Below are positions 36,197-44,647 of a DNA stretch of 64,000 nucleotides, in pieces. The stretch's first letter is position 1, and each line of letters starts with the position of its first letter. The stretch comes from Methylobacterium phyllostachyos (GTDB lineage: Bacteria; Pseudomonadota; Alphaproteobacteria; Rhizobiales; Beijerinckiaceae). The DNA lies in NCBI RefSeq assembly GCF_900103445.1, contig NZ_FNHS01000012.1, forward strand, positions 84,393 through 148,392, given 5' to 3'. The notes under the pieces are model-generated. The model ran no database searches. It saw only the letters and a program-made list of their open reading frames with translations, and was not told where the DNA came from. A program made the position numbers and the translations under genes.

Positions 36197-37048
36197 TCAG
36201 AACGGCCGGTCATCCGGCAGACGCGCCGCCGCCATCTCTCCCGGCGTCGGATCGCGCAGGATTTCGATTCCCTCACGCCAGTCCGCCCCGATCAGCCCGA
36301 GCCGGGCGAAGGCGTCGAGCCAGCCGTCCATCGGCCAGAGGCCGTGCCGCGCCTGGAACCGCGACGCATTGGCAACGATATCGCGAAAATGCTGGAGCGG
36401 CGGATCGTAGCCCGGGTGATGCTGGTGATAGGCCCGCGGGCCGCCGAGGAACAGGATCGGCACGCCGGCCTTCTCAGCCCGGAACGCCAGATCCGTATCT
36501 TCCGCGCCGTAGCCGGAGAACGACTCGTCGAAGCCGCCGAGCCGGTCGTAGGTCTCGGCGCGCACCGCGAAGGCCAGCGACCAGAACAGGCCGGCTTGCG
36601 GCGCGGCGGTTACCACCCCGGCGGGTGGGAAGGCACGCACCGGGTGCGGATGCCCGAGGCCATCGAGGTCGGCCTCCTGCCAGCCATCCGCGACGGCGCC
36701 GGCCGGCAGGTAGCCGATCTCGCAGCAGATCAGCCCGTCATGCTCGGCGACGGCCTGTTCCAGGCCGGCAACGAGTCCCGCGGAGGGGATGCAATCCACG
36801 TCGAGGAAGATCAACGTGTCGGTCCGGGCCGCCCGGCGGCCGGCATTGCGCGCGGCCGCGAGCGGCAGGCCATCATGGGGGAACGGCACGCGCACCGCGG
36901 GGAAGGGCAGGTCCGGAAGAGGCGCCGGGTCGTTCCCGATCTCCACCACGACGCAGGCGGCGGGTGGCGCCCCGCGAGCGAGACCTTCCAGCAGGCGCGC
37001 GAGGTGCGCGTCCCGGCCCTTGTTGAGCGTGATGACTGTCGTGCTCAC
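36197..37048 (-). CDS. Family 2 glycosyltransferase
   Basis: The 283-residue protein begins TTVITLNKGRDAHLARLLEG, the opening of a GT2 nucleotide-sugar fold. It carries TLIFLDVDCIPSAGLVAGL, the DxD metal site near residue 105, and GGFDESFSGYGAEDTDLAFR, a typical acceptor/catalytic segment with the ED motif. GTG at 37048 overlaps the stop of the methyltransferase gene by four bases, so the start is well supported. It is the last gene of a three-gene operon with a deacetylase and a methyltransferase, suggesting assembly or tailoring of a sugar-containing metabolite or envelope glycan. Confidence 0.88.
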   Translation of the reverse strand: MSTTVITLNKGRDAHLARLLEGLARGAPPAACVVVEIGNDPAPLPDLPFPAVRVPFPHDGLPLAAARNAGRRAARTDTLIFLDVDCIPSAGLVAGLEQAVAEHDGLICCEIGYLPAGAVADGWQEADLDGLGHPHPVRAFPPAGVVTAAPQAGLFWSLAFAVRAETYDRLGGFDESFSGYGAEDTDLAFRAEKAGVPILFLGGPRAYHQHHPGYDPPLQHFRDIVANASRFQARHGLWPMDGWLDAFARLGLIGADWREGIEILRDPTPGEMAAARLPDDRPF

Positions 37049-37638
37049 GCCGTGGCCCCGGCACGCAGCACATCGATGCGATACGCGGCCGTCCGCGCCT
37101 GGTGCAGGAGGCCGGCGAAGGGCCGGGCCTGTGCGATGAAGCCTTCGGCGGCCCCGTCGCCGGATTGCGGATAGTCGGTCACGCCGAGCCAGTGCACCAG
37201 GACGATGTCGCCGCCGGGCTCTATCGCGGCCGCGGCGCGCTGAGCCAGGGCGGCGAGATCCGCCGGCGCCAGGAAGTAGAGGAACTCGGACAGCACAATC
37301 AGGTCGAATCGGCCCGCCGGCCAATCGATCGGCAGGGCGCCTTGCTGGATCTCGACGTTGGGCTTGTCGATGCAGCGGGTACGGGCCGCCTCCACCGCGC
37401 CGGGAACGAGGTCGGTGGCGAGCAGTCGGTCGCAACGTGCGGCGAGGGCGTGCGTGAACACCCCGATCGAACACGCGGGCTCGAAGGCGAACCGATAGCG
37501 CGCCCGCGGCAGGGCGGCGAGCGTCGCCGCGTATTTGTCGCGCTCGTAGGCCGAACTGGTGAAGCGCCAGGGATCGGGATCGCTGGCATAGATGCCTGCG
37601 AAATAGTCACCCGACAGGGTCTGCGTCCGCCGATTCAT
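37045..37638 (-). CDS. NodS-like SAM-dependent methyltransferase
   Basis: The 197-residue protein has a class I methyltransferase fold: FEPACSIGVFTHALAARC is motif I, LLATDLVPGAV motif II and DLIVLSEFLYFL motif IV. The start RTQTLSGDYFAGIYASDPDPW and the SSAYERDKYAATL segment resemble NodS, the N-methyltransferase of Nod factor synthesis, and its many non-symbiotic relatives. It overlaps both neighbours by four bases. The paired deacetylase and glycosyltransferase suggest that it methylates a freed amino group on a sugar; that is inference. Confidence 0.85.
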   Translation of the reverse strand: MNRRTQTLSGDYFAGIYASDPDPWRFTSSAYERDKYAATLAALPRARYRFAFEPACSIGVFTHALAARCDRLLATDLVPGAVEAARTRCIDKPNVEIQQGALPIDWPAGRFDLIVLSEFLYFLAPADLAALAQRAAAAIEPGGDIVLVHWLGVTDYPQSGDGAAEGFIAQARPFAGLLHQARTAAYRIDVLRAGATA

Positions 37639-38372
37639 GCCAGGACCGCGACGAAGCGCTCGTAGGGGCCGCAGAGGCGTTCGATCATGGCGGGCTCCAG
37701 CCGAAACCCTTGCGGATCGTCCGAGATCAGGTCGGTCGTCTGGGATTCATGCGCTGCCACGGCGCGGACCTTGGTCGCGCGATACGCGGAGACATCGAGG
37801 CGCAGACCCGTCGGCGCGGGGCCGACCTCGGTCTCAGGCGGCAGGGTCCAGCCCCAGACTGGGTATTCGTAGACCCGCACCGCCGGCATATGCGACCGGG
37901 CGAGGGTGACGATGGCGGCCGAGGCCTTGTGATCGCAATGGGGGTCGTGGCGCCAGGTCACGAACACCGCGCCCGCTCCGCAGGCGGCCGCCGCCTGCGC
38001 GACGGCGCGCGCGGCATCCTCGGCAACCGGTCCTGCGCTCGGCACATGGGCATCCGGCAGGCGTAGGAAGGTGACGTCCTCCGCCGCCAGGCCGAGGATG
38101 GACACCGCCCGCATCGTCTCGACCTCGCGCAGGGTGCGGAGCTTCTCGGGGGGATAGAGGCGGGAATGCGTGTGCGAGCCGCAGCCGTCGCTCACGACGA
38201 TCAGGTGGACACGCCGACCGGCCGCCCGCGCCGCCGCGATCAATCCGCCGCAGCCGAGGCTCTCGTCATCGGGATGGGGGGCGACGACCACGAGACCGCC
38301 GGCACCGACCAGCGCATCGAGGCTGCCCAGGGGAAGGGCGTCGGCCGCCGCCAGGAAAGCATCGGCGCGCAT
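37635..38372 (-). CDS. PIG-L family deacetylase
   Basis: The 245-residue protein has the zinc-binding motif APHPDDESLGCGG near residue 32 and the distal histidine block HDPHCDHKASA near residue 140, both typical of LmbE/PIG-L N-acetyl-hexosamine deacetylases. Such enzymes remove acetyl groups from N-acetylglucosamine conjugates. The start at 38372 is preferred (GGAAGG nine bases upstream) over a longer reading that adds 41 Pro/Arg-rich residues. Its stop overlaps the methyltransferase start (ATGA). It is the first gene of the operon. Confidence 0.87.
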   Translation of the reverse strand: MRADAFLAAADALPLGSLDALVGAGGLVVVAPHPDDESLGCGGLIAAARAAGRRVHLIVVSDGCGSHTHSRLYPPEKLRTLREVETMRAVSILGLAAEDVTFLRLPDAHVPSAGPVAEDAARAVAQAAAACGAGAVFVTWRHDPHCDHKASAAIVTLARSHMPAVRVYEYPVWGWTLPPETEVGPAPTGLRLDVSAYRATKVRAVAAHESQTTDLISDDPQGFRLEPAMIERLCGPYERFVAVLA

Positions 38373-38549
38373 CAGCGGGTCGCCTTCCGGGCGGAGGCGG
38401 TCTGCGCGGTCTTCCGGGGTGGGAGGTCGAGAGGGTCGGTCACGGATCGCTCCAAGCGGCGTGCAGGGCGTACCCCCGGCTATCGCTCCGAGCATCTGAA
38501 CGCGCCCTGAGTGGCACCGCTCAGGCGGTGCCTTCGGACCTCCCGTCGG

Positions 38550-38825
38550 CTACCGATCGTTCTCGGTGGTCAAGGCGCCCAGCCGCGTCCCCTCGTCGAC
38601 GCCCGACGCTTCTGTCAAATGGACGCCCTGATTCGGTGCCGCGGTGAAGACCGCCCCGGCCGCGCAGAGCGCGCTGCGCAGGGCCTCGATCTGCCCGCTC
38701 GGCGGATCGCCATAACCGCCCTCGAAATCGCGCACGAGCCGTTCGTCGAGCCCGACCTTCGCGGCGAGGTCCGCCTCGGACCAGCCGAGCAGCCCGCGGG
38801 CCGCCCGCGACTGCGCCGGGCTCAT
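38550..38825 (-). CDS. XRE-family helix-turn-helix protein
   Basis: The 91-residue protein contains a lambda-repressor-type HTH: SRAARGLLGWSEADLAAKVG, then DERLVRDFEGG. The downstream half (GQIEALRSALCAAGAVF) has the usual ALE-type helix of these small regulators. ATG at 38825 is preceded by GAGGG at eight bases; a GTG at 38879 would add 18 residues but has a badly spaced ribosome site. It stands alone upstream of the PIG-L operon with 177 bases between. The target is unknown. Confidence 0.8.
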   Translation of the reverse strand: MSPAQSRAARGLLGWSEADLAAKVGLDERLVRDFEGGYGDPPSGQIEALRSALCAAGAVFTAAPNQGVHLTEASGVDEGTRLGALTTENDR

Positions 38826-39082
38826 CGCCGGCGCCCTCGCGCCGCTCTGCGCACCCTCGTCCGATCCTGCCAAGGCCACTCTCCCGAACCACGATGATCA
38901 ACAACGATGGCCGCCGCGGTTCGTTTCCGCGCAGACGCAGATCGACCGCGACCATAATTGTGCTGAAATCCTGTCGCATCGGCCGGAAGCGATGGATTCG
39001 GAACGGCCCGCAGCGATGCCCGGTGCGGTTCGCCGGATTCGGGATGACCTGAGCGCAGAGCGCGCGAGATGGGGACGGAACG

Positions 39083-39595
39083 ATGAGAGGGGTGCTGATC
39101 GCAACCTTGGCCTGCACGGTTCTGGCCGCGGGCCTGACCGCAGCGACACAGGCGCAGGCCCAGATGGGGGCGCCCACGGGCTTCGGTAAGGGCAACCGCC
39201 GTCCCGGCGGCGAGGACGAGAAGAAGCCCCAGTACGTGCCGGGGGCCAAGGCCAGCGAGAAGATCTTCCCGCTCGATTCGACCTGGACGGCCGTGAGCCT
39301 GAACGGCAAGCCGTTTTCGGGCGGCGACCGGCCGAGCTTCATCATCGACAAGCAGTATCGCGCCCGCGGCTACGGCGGCTGCAACACCTTCGCGGCTACC
39401 GCCTTCCCGCTCAAGGAGCAGCACATCGCGGTCGGTCCGCTCGCGCTGACCAAGAAGAGCTGCGACAAGGGCCTCGCGGCCTCCGAGCAGGCCTTCTTCA
39501 TCGCCCTGCGCACCTCGGCCGTGTGGGATCTGGTCGGATCGCAGCTGGTGCTGAAGAGCCCGAATGGCGAGCTGAAGTTCGACCGCGCCCTTTAA
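39083..39595 (+). CDS. Secreted META-domain (HslJ-like) protein
   Basis: The 170-residue protein has a signal peptide (residues 1-27, ending AQAQ), a charged linker, and then a META/HslJ domain. The domain shows STWTAVSLNGKPF at its start, YGGCNTFAA in the middle (the usual GCN-x-Y/F block) and GSQLVLKSPNGELKF at the end. Two cysteines could pair in the periplasm. HslJ-type domains occur in heat- and drug-response outer-envelope proteins, but no enzyme activity is known. Confidence 0.82.
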   Translation: MRGVLIATLACTVLAAGLTAATQAQAQMGAPTGFGKGNRRPGGEDEKKPQYVPGAKASEKIFPLDSTWTAVSLNGKPFSGGDRPSFIIDKQYRARGYGGCNTFAATAFPLKEQHIAVGPLALTKKSCDKGLAASEQAFFIALRTSAVWDLVGSQLVLKSPNGELKFDRAL

Positions 39596-39689
39596 AGCGG
39601 CGTTCACCACGCCACACGATGGCGGGAATCGATTCAGACTGTCTTGGGGACCTTCGGGCCCCACTCCTCCGGTATCGAGGAGTGGACGG

Positions 39690-39854
39690 ATGCCAGTGGG
39701 GATCGGTATCGGGCGCGGGGCGGATCTGCGCCCCGGTGTGGCGCGGAGCCTGCGCTTTTCAGGACCCGACGGGTTCCACGCCGGTGCCCTGTGGCTGGCC
39801 GCCACCATCCCCGTGATGGCGACGCTGCTCCTCCTCGTCCGGCTCGCATCCTGA
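39690..39854 (+). CDS. Small membrane protein, 54 residues
   Basis: I do not recognise this short product. ATG at 39690 is preceded by GAGGAG at eight bases, a strong ribosome site. The N-terminal half is basic and glycine-rich (VGIGIGRGADLRPGVARSL), and the C-terminal half is one hydrophobic helix (GALWLAATIPVMATLLLLV). It is a candidate single-pass inner-membrane protein. It could be a chance reading frame. Confidence 0.5.
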   Translation: MPVGIGIGRGADLRPGVARSLRFSGPDGFHAGALWLAATIPVMATLLLLVRLAS

Positions 39855-39882
39855 CGAGGTTGGCCGCAGCGTCCTGGGCTGG

Positions 39883-40059
39883 TCAGGGGGCCCCGGCCAC
39901 CTTCCGACGCCTGTCCGGCCGTTCGGTGTGGGCCGGCTCGGCCGGGTCCTTCAAGGCTTTTACGGGTGGGAACAAAGCCGCAAGGCCCGCCGCAACGCCG
40001 TAGAGAACCGGGTCGGAATTCAGTCCCGCCCGGGGTGGATTGAGATCACTCGTCCGCAT
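39883..40059 (-). CDS. Short hypothetical protein
   Basis: The 58-residue candidate starts RTSDLNPPRAGLNSDPVLYG after an ATG at 40059 with AGAGGG close upstream. It has a short hydrophobic stretch (GVAAGLAALFPPV) and a basic, proline-rich end. No family is recognised, and the coding evidence is weak. Confidence 0.3.
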   Translation of the reverse strand: MRTSDLNPPRAGLNSDPVLYGVAAGLAALFPPVKALKDPAEPAHTERPDRRRKVAGAP

Positions 40060-40203
40060 CGTCCCTCTGCGGGCATCGCGCGCATTCGCGTGCATCCGTC
40101 CGCGCCCTCATGTCTGCCAGTCAACACTTCGCGACGGGTCAATGCCGCGCTCCGCGATTCGTTGCCGCGGGCACTTGCCTTTTCAGTAGGTCGACACTGG
40201 CCT

Positions 40204-40485
40204 TCAGCCGCGCCGCCTAAGCACGACGGTCGGCGGCGCCTCGACGCGGGGGCAGGTGGCTGGGGTCACGCTCATGATCGCCGCGCTTGGGCAGCGTGCC
40301 CGACATCCTTGAGTTGCCTCGATCTGATCGCGGCCGCAGGCATCGGCGAAGCAGAAAGACCCGAGATCCTCGCAGGTCGCCCGGAAGCCGCCGAGCGGCG
40401 CGACCTCGCGCAGATCCGCCGCCCACGCGGCGCCTTGGACCAGCAAGGCCCCCAGAAGGCCAATCGATGCCAGCAGCCGCACCAT
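40204..40485 (-). CDS. Small secreted cysteine-rich protein
   Basis: The 93-residue protein has a clear signal peptide (VRLLASIGLLGALLVQGAAW, cleaved after AWA) and six cysteines in the mature part, enough for three disulfide bonds. GGAG lies six bases before the ATG. No known family is recognised. The mature protein would be about 70 residues and periplasmic or secreted. It converges with nothing known nearby, and its function cannot be assigned. Confidence 0.65.
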   Translation of the reverse strand: MVRLLASIGLLGALLVQGAAWAADLREVAPLGGFRATCEDLGSFCFADACGRDQIEATQGCRARCPSAAIMSVTPATCPRVEAPPTVVLRRRG

Positions 40486-40648
40486 GTTGGTCTCCGATCC
40501 AAGTCTCGGGGGCGTGCAGGGGCGGCCTCAGCCGGCAGCTTCCAGGCCCCGACCGTCCTTGCTTTGAGGCGCCCGCAAGGACGGAGGGATGTCCATTACG
40601 GCGTGTGTTGCGCGGATCAACGGCCCGTCGATCCGCGCCGACCCGACC

Positions 40649-41182
40649 TCAGGTCTTGGTTTTGCCGCGCTCGATGGCTTCTTCGATCAGCCGGTGCGCC
40701 TCTTCTTTGTCACCCCAGCGGACGAACTTGACCCACTTGCCGGGCTCCAGGTCCTTGTAGTGTTCAAAGAAGTGCTGGATCTGCTGGATCGTGATCTCGG
40801 GCAGGTCGGTGTAGTTCTCGACCCGGTCGTAGCGCTTGGTCAGGTGGCGCGAGGGAACCGCGATGATCTTCTCATCCTCGCCGCCCTCGTCCTGCATCAC
40901 CATCACGCCCACGGGGCGCGCGCTGATGATCGCGCCCGGTAGGACGGCGCGGGTGTTGGCCACCAGCACGTCGCAGGGATCGCCGTCGCCCGACAGGGTG
41001 TGGGGAATGAAGCCGTAATTCCCCGGGTAGAACATTGGCGTGTACAGAAACCGGTCGACGACCAGCGCGCCGGATTCCTTGTCCATCTCGTACTTGATCG
41101 GCTCGCCGCCGAGCGGGACCTCGATGATCACGTTGACGTCGTGCGGCGGCTTCTTGCCGAGCGAGATGGATTCGATTCTCAT
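40649..41182 (-). CDS. ppa: Inorganic pyrophosphatase
   Basis: The 177-residue protein is a family I soluble pyrophosphatase that hydrolyses pyrophosphate to two phosphates in the cytosol. The signature [10 protein letters not shown] with the metal-binding Asp residues lies near residue 65; [20 protein letters not shown] and NYGFIPHTL are conserved neighbours. The C-terminal [16 protein letters not shown] is typical. The start matches the family length. It is a single gene in a housekeeping context. Confidence 0.96.
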   Translation of the reverse strand: MRIESISLGKKPPHDVNVIIEVPLGGEPIKYEMDKESGALVVDRFLYTPMFYPGNYGFIPHTLSGDGDPCDVLVANTRAVLPGAIISARPVGVMVMQDEGGEDEKIIAVPSRHLTKRYDRVENYTDLPEITIQQIQHFFEHYKDLEPGKWVKFVRWGDKEEAHRLIEEAIERGKTKT

Positions 41183-41277
41183 GGCGTTCCGCTTCCAGGG
41201 TGCCCAAGGCGTCGGAGACCTCTTAGAGACGCCGCCCGAACTTGCAAATCCGGTCCCGCAACGAGCGCTGGAAAACG

Positions 41278-41784
41278 TCAGCCGAACAGGAAGCCGACTT
41301 TGGGCAGGGGAACGCCCGCGACCCGGTCGAGCACCCGCGGACCCGGCTTGCCGCCGAGGCCCTCGTAGAAGGCGCCGGCCCGGTCATTATCCTCAAGGCT
41401 CCACACGCCGAGCTGTGTCAGGCCATGATCGATGAGGTCGTTGCGGACAGCCCGGAACAGGCGGCGGCCGAGGCCGAGGCCCTGGTATTCGGGCAGGAGA
41501 TACAGCTCGTCGACCTCGGCTTCGGTGCCGAGCGCCCGGCTGCGCGTCCGCCCGTAGGCCGCGTAGCCGACGATCCTGTCGGCCGTCTCCACCACGGCGA
41601 TCGGGCGTCCCCGGCGCAGGGCCCCCCGCCACCAGGCCCGGTCGCGGCTCGCGATCAGGCGCTCCAGGGCGACGCCGGGGATGATGCCACGATAGGCCTC
41701 GCGCCACGACGCATCGAACACCTTGGACAAGCCGCCGAGATCGGCCTCGCGGGCCCGGCGGATGCTCGTGGTGCGCGTGCTCAT
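41278..41784 (-). CDS. GNAT family N-acetyltransferase
   Basis: The 168-residue protein has the GNAT fold. The acetyl-CoA-binding P-loop is in [18 protein letters not shown] near residue 100, preceded by the strand VDELYL and followed by [20 protein letters not shown], the typical motif B region. The substrate is unknown. It is a single gene upstream of ppa on the same strand. Confidence 0.85.
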   Translation of the reverse strand: MSTRTTSIRRAREADLGGLSKVFDASWREAYRGIIPGVALERLIASRDRAWWRGALRRGRPIAVVETADRIVGYAAYGRTRSRALGTEAEVDELYLLPEYQGLGLGRRLFRAVRNDLIDHGLTQLGVWSLEDNDRAGAFYEGLGGKPGPRVLDRVAGVPLPKVGFLFG

Positions 41785-41971
41785 GGGCTTCGGGCCTCCC
41801 CTCGTCCGACCGGCGGATAACCCGCGCGGTCCGCCCAGGTTCGATGCCGATCCGGGCAGAGTGAAGGCAAGATCGACGCCGGAATCCCGGGGCGTGCCGG
41901 TGCGGTGGTGAATTGCCGGCTCGGTGGGCGGCTGTTAGAGCCCGTGCTCCGTTCCCACGGCAGCCCCGGCC

Positions 41972-42697
41972 TTGTTCAACCGCTTCCTCAAGCCCGAGAC
42001 GCGCTACGCGCGCCGCATGGCCCGGATCGCCCGCTTCGAGCGGCCGATCGCCGGTCCGGGCGACAGGCTGCGGGCCTGGGCCAACATGCTGCTGATGGAT
42101 CACGGCGTGTTCCGGCTCGCCTATCTCAACCGCCACCGGGTCGGCACGGGAGCGCTCTGGCGCTCCGCCCAGCCCGGCCCGCACCAGCTCGCCCGCTTCC
42201 GGGCCGAGGGCGTGCGGACGATCATCTCTTTGCGGGGCGGGCGCGAGCACGGCTCCTGGCCGCTGCAGCGGGAGGCCTGCGAGCGCCATGGGCTGAAGCT
42301 CGTTGAGTTCGTGCTGCGCTCCCGGGAGGCGCCGGACCGGGCGACGATCCTCGCCGCCAAGGCGTTCTTCGCCGGCATCGAGTACCCGGCCGTGATGCAC
42401 TGCAAGTCGGGCGCCGACCGGGCCGGCCTCGCCTCGGCGCTCTACCTGATCCTGCACGAGGGCCGCTCCGTCGCCGAGGCCGCACGCCAGCTCTCGGCCC
42501 GCTACGGCCATCTCCGCTTCGCCAAGACCGGCATCCTCGACGCCTTCTTCGCGCGCTACCGGATCGAGGGGGAGGCGAAGGGGATCGACTTCCTGACCTG
42601 GGTCGAGACCATCTACGATCCGGAGGCGCTCAAGCGGGATTTCCGGCCGGGCTTCTGGTCGGATCTGGCGGTGGATCGGGTGCTGCGGCGCGAATAG
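41972..42697 (+). CDS. Dual-specificity / tyrosine phosphatase-like protein
   Basis: The 241-residue protein carries the Cys-x5-Arg signature in VMHCKSGADRAGLASAL near residue 133, the nucleophile loop of tyrosine and dual-specificity phosphatases. The conserved WRSAQPGPHQL near residue 64 matches bacterial DSP/PTP-like hydrolases. The reading frame appears to start at a TTG (41972) without a good ribosome site; ATG at 42017 would shorten it by 15 residues. It may dephosphorylate proteins, phosphoinositides or polysaccharide intermediates. It converges with pheA with only eight bases between. Confidence 0.82.
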   Translation: MFNRFLKPETRYARRMARIARFERPIAGPGDRLRAWANMLLMDHGVFRLAYLNRHRVGTGALWRSAQPGPHQLARFRAEGVRTIISLRGGREHGSWPLQREACERHGLKLVEFVLRSREAPDRATILAAKAFFAGIEYPAVMHCKSGADRAGLASALYLILHEGRSVAEAARQLSARYGHLRFAKTGILDAFFARYRIEGEAKGIDFLTWVETIYDPEALKRDFRPGFWSDLAVDRVLRRE

Positions 42698-42705
42698 CCG
42701 GGCGC

Positions 42706-43563
42706 CTACTCCGCCGCTGGCCGCGCCGCCTCGCGGAACGGGTGGGCCGGGTAGGTGCCGATCACCCGCAATTCGCGCGAGAAGAAGCCGAGCTCGTCGA
42801 GCGCCCGGGCGAGGCCCGGATCCTCGGGGTGACCGTCCACCTCGGCGTAGAACTGCGTCGCGGTGAACTCGCCGTCCATCATGTAGCTCTCGAGCTTCGA
42901 CATGTTGACGCCGTTCGTCGCGAAGCCGCCGAGCGCCTTGTAGAGCGCCGCCGGAATGTTGCGGACGCGGAACACGAAGCTCGTCACACAAGGCCCCGTC
43001 CCGGGGGCGACCGGCTCGGCCTCGGGGGAGAACACCACGAAGCGCGTGGTGTTGTGCGCCTCATCCTCGACATCGCGCGCCAGGATGTCGAGGCCGTAGA
43101 CTTCGGCAGCCAAAGCCGGCGCCAGGGCCGCCCGGCTCGGATCGCCGAGGTCCTTGATCTCGCGGGCCGCCCCCGCGGTGTCGCCCGCAACCACGGCCTT
43201 GAGGCCCAAGCGACGGATGATCCGACGGCACTGGCCGAGCGCATGGACGTGGCTGTGGACGCTCTTCAGCGCCTCGAGTTGCGTGCCCGGCAGCACCATC
43301 AATTGAAAATGGATCGGCAGGAAGTGCTCGGCCACGATGTGCAGCGGCGAGGTCGGGATCAGATGGTGGATGTCGGCGACGCGGCCCGCGATCGAGTTCT
43401 CGATCGGGATCATCGCCCGCTGGGCCCGGCCCTCCGTCACTGCCGCGAAGGCGTCCTCGAAGCTGGGGCAGGGGAGCGGCGTCCAGTCGGGATAGGCCTG
43501 CGCGCAGATGATGTGCGAGTTGGCCCCGGGTTCTCCCTGATAGGCGATGGTGCGGTCTGTCAT
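42706..43563 (-). CDS. pheA: Prephenate dehydratase
   Basis: The 285-residue enzyme converts prephenate to phenylpyruvate in phenylalanine synthesis. The N-terminal IAYQGEPGANSH and the catalytic NTTRFVVF (TRF) near residue 180 are diagnostic. The C-terminal ACT domain, which binds phenylalanine, shows KLESYMMDGEFTATQFYAEV; the usual ESRP loop reads ESYM. No chorismate mutase domain is fused. The ATG at 43563 gives the family length; 43578 is an alternative, and neither has a strong ribosome site. It follows kdsB by 19 bases. Confidence 0.93.
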   Translation of the reverse strand: MTDRTIAYQGEPGANSHIICAQAYPDWTPLPCPSFEDAFAAVTEGRAQRAMIPIENSIAGRVADIHHLIPTSPLHIVAEHFLPIHFQLMVLPGTQLEALKSVHSHVHALGQCRRIIRRLGLKAVVAGDTAGAAREIKDLGDPSRAALAPALAAEVYGLDILARDVEDEAHNTTRFVVFSPEAEPVAPGTGPCVTSFVFRVRNIPAALYKALGGFATNGVNMSKLESYMMDGEFTATQFYAEVDGHPEDPGLARALDELGFFSRELRVIGTYPAHPFREAARPAAE

Positions 43564-43582
43564 GGCTCGGGAATTCATGAGG

Positions 43583-44326
43583 TCAGTTCAGGCGACGGCC
43601 CTGGAGCAGGGCGCGGGCGCGTTCCAGGTCGGCTTGGGTGTCGACGCCGAGCGGCAGGTCGTCGACGATCACGGCGTCGATGCGCATGCCGGCCTCCAGC
43701 GCCCGGAGCTGCTCCAGCTTCTCGCGCTGTTCCAGATCGCCCGGTGGCAGGGCGACGAAGCGGCCGAGGGCCGTGCGGCGGTAGGCGTAGAGGCCGATAT
43801 GGTGCCAGAGCGGCCCGTCGCCCCAGGGGGCGCGGGCGCGGGTGAAGTAGAGGGCGCGCAGCCGGCCGGGGCCGACCGTATGGCCCACGAGCTTCACGAC
43901 ATTCGGATTGTCGGCCTCGTGCGGGTCGGTGATCGGGGCGCAGAGCGTCACGATATCGACCGTGCGGTCGGCGAGCGGCACCACGGAAGCGCCGATGATC
44001 GCGGGATCGATGGTCGGCAGGTCTCCCTGCACGTTGACGACCACGTCGTGGCGCCCTTCCGGATCGACGATCTCCAGCGCCTCGGCGAGCCGGTCGGAGC
44101 CGGAGGGGTGATCGGCCCGGGTCATCACCGCGACGCCGCCCACGGCCTCCACGACCCGGACGATCTCCGCGGTGTCGGTTGCCACCACCACGGGGCCGAT
44201 CCCGGCCTCGACGGCCCGGCGCCAGACATGGACGATCATGGCCTCGCCGGCGATATCGGCCAGCGGCTTGTTGGGCAGGCGGGTCGCCGCGAGGCGTGCC
44301 GGGATCAGGACCAGGGGATCGGACAT
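43583..44326 (-). CDS. kdsB: 3-deoxy-manno-octulosonate cytidylyltransferase
   Basis: The 247-residue enzyme activates Kdo with CTP for lipopolysaccharide core synthesis. The N-terminal [20 protein letters not shown] holds the CTP-binding Arg/Lys, and [32 protein letters not shown] and [13 protein letters not shown] are the known conserved blocks. The start at 44326 gives the usual length. It is the first gene of kdsB-pheA. The 320 bases to the divergent cytochrome gene hold no gene. Confidence 0.95.
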   Translation of the reverse strand: MSDPLVLIPARLAATRLPNKPLADIAGEAMIVHVWRRAVEAGIGPVVVATDTAEIVRVVEAVGGVAVMTRADHPSGSDRLAEALEIVDPEGRHDVVVNVQGDLPTIDPAIIGASVVPLADRTVDIVTLCAPITDPHEADNPNVVKLVGHTVGPGRLRALYFTRARAPWGDGPLWHHIGLYAYRRTALGRFVALPPGDLEQREKLEQLRALEAGMRIDAVIVDDLPLGVDTQADLERARALLQGRRLN

Positions 44327-44647
44327 CGCGTTCGGACCCGACGATTCGCAAATGGGGCCCAGGCCGAACGGCCGAGCCCGCGGGCGGGCCGGCTGCTTAA
44401 CAGGCCGGCCTCCGGTTGTCGTCCCCTTCGGCCCGGACACCGCATCGGCGAAAAGATGCCGGCCGGTGACAAGCTTGACGATTCATCGGCACAATTCTGC
44501 GCCCCAGCGCCGCGGAGGGCCTCGCCGGCATTGTCAGGGACCGTCCGAAACCGCTAAGGCAACCTCGAAATCTTCCAATGTCCGGCGTCCGAGCTCGCTC
44601 GCCCGTGATCAGGCGCGCGACGGGTCCGGGCGAGACGCGAGAAGAGC
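44327..44647. other. Divergent promoter region of kdsB and the cytochrome gene
   Basis: These 321 bases separate two divergent genes and must hold both promoters. I see a G/C-rich stem (GGGCCGGC..GCCGGCC around 44385) and a purine-rich ribosome site before 44648. I see no clear operator, riboswitch or RNA gene. Confidence 0.4.

Larger units (their letters stand above)
39596..40203. other. 608-base stretch with small candidate genes only
   Basis: This region lies between the META-domain gene and the convergent Cys-rich gene. It contains the 54-residue plus-strand gene at 39690-39854 and a weaker minus-strand candidate at 39883-40059. I see no RNA gene, large repeat or strong terminator in it. 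Confidence 0.6.

Noticed and set aside
41393-42991. Minus-strand frame of about 530 residues spanning the GNAT and phosphatase genes
   Set aside because: It crosses several real genes on both strands and has no coherent domain; it is a shadow frame.
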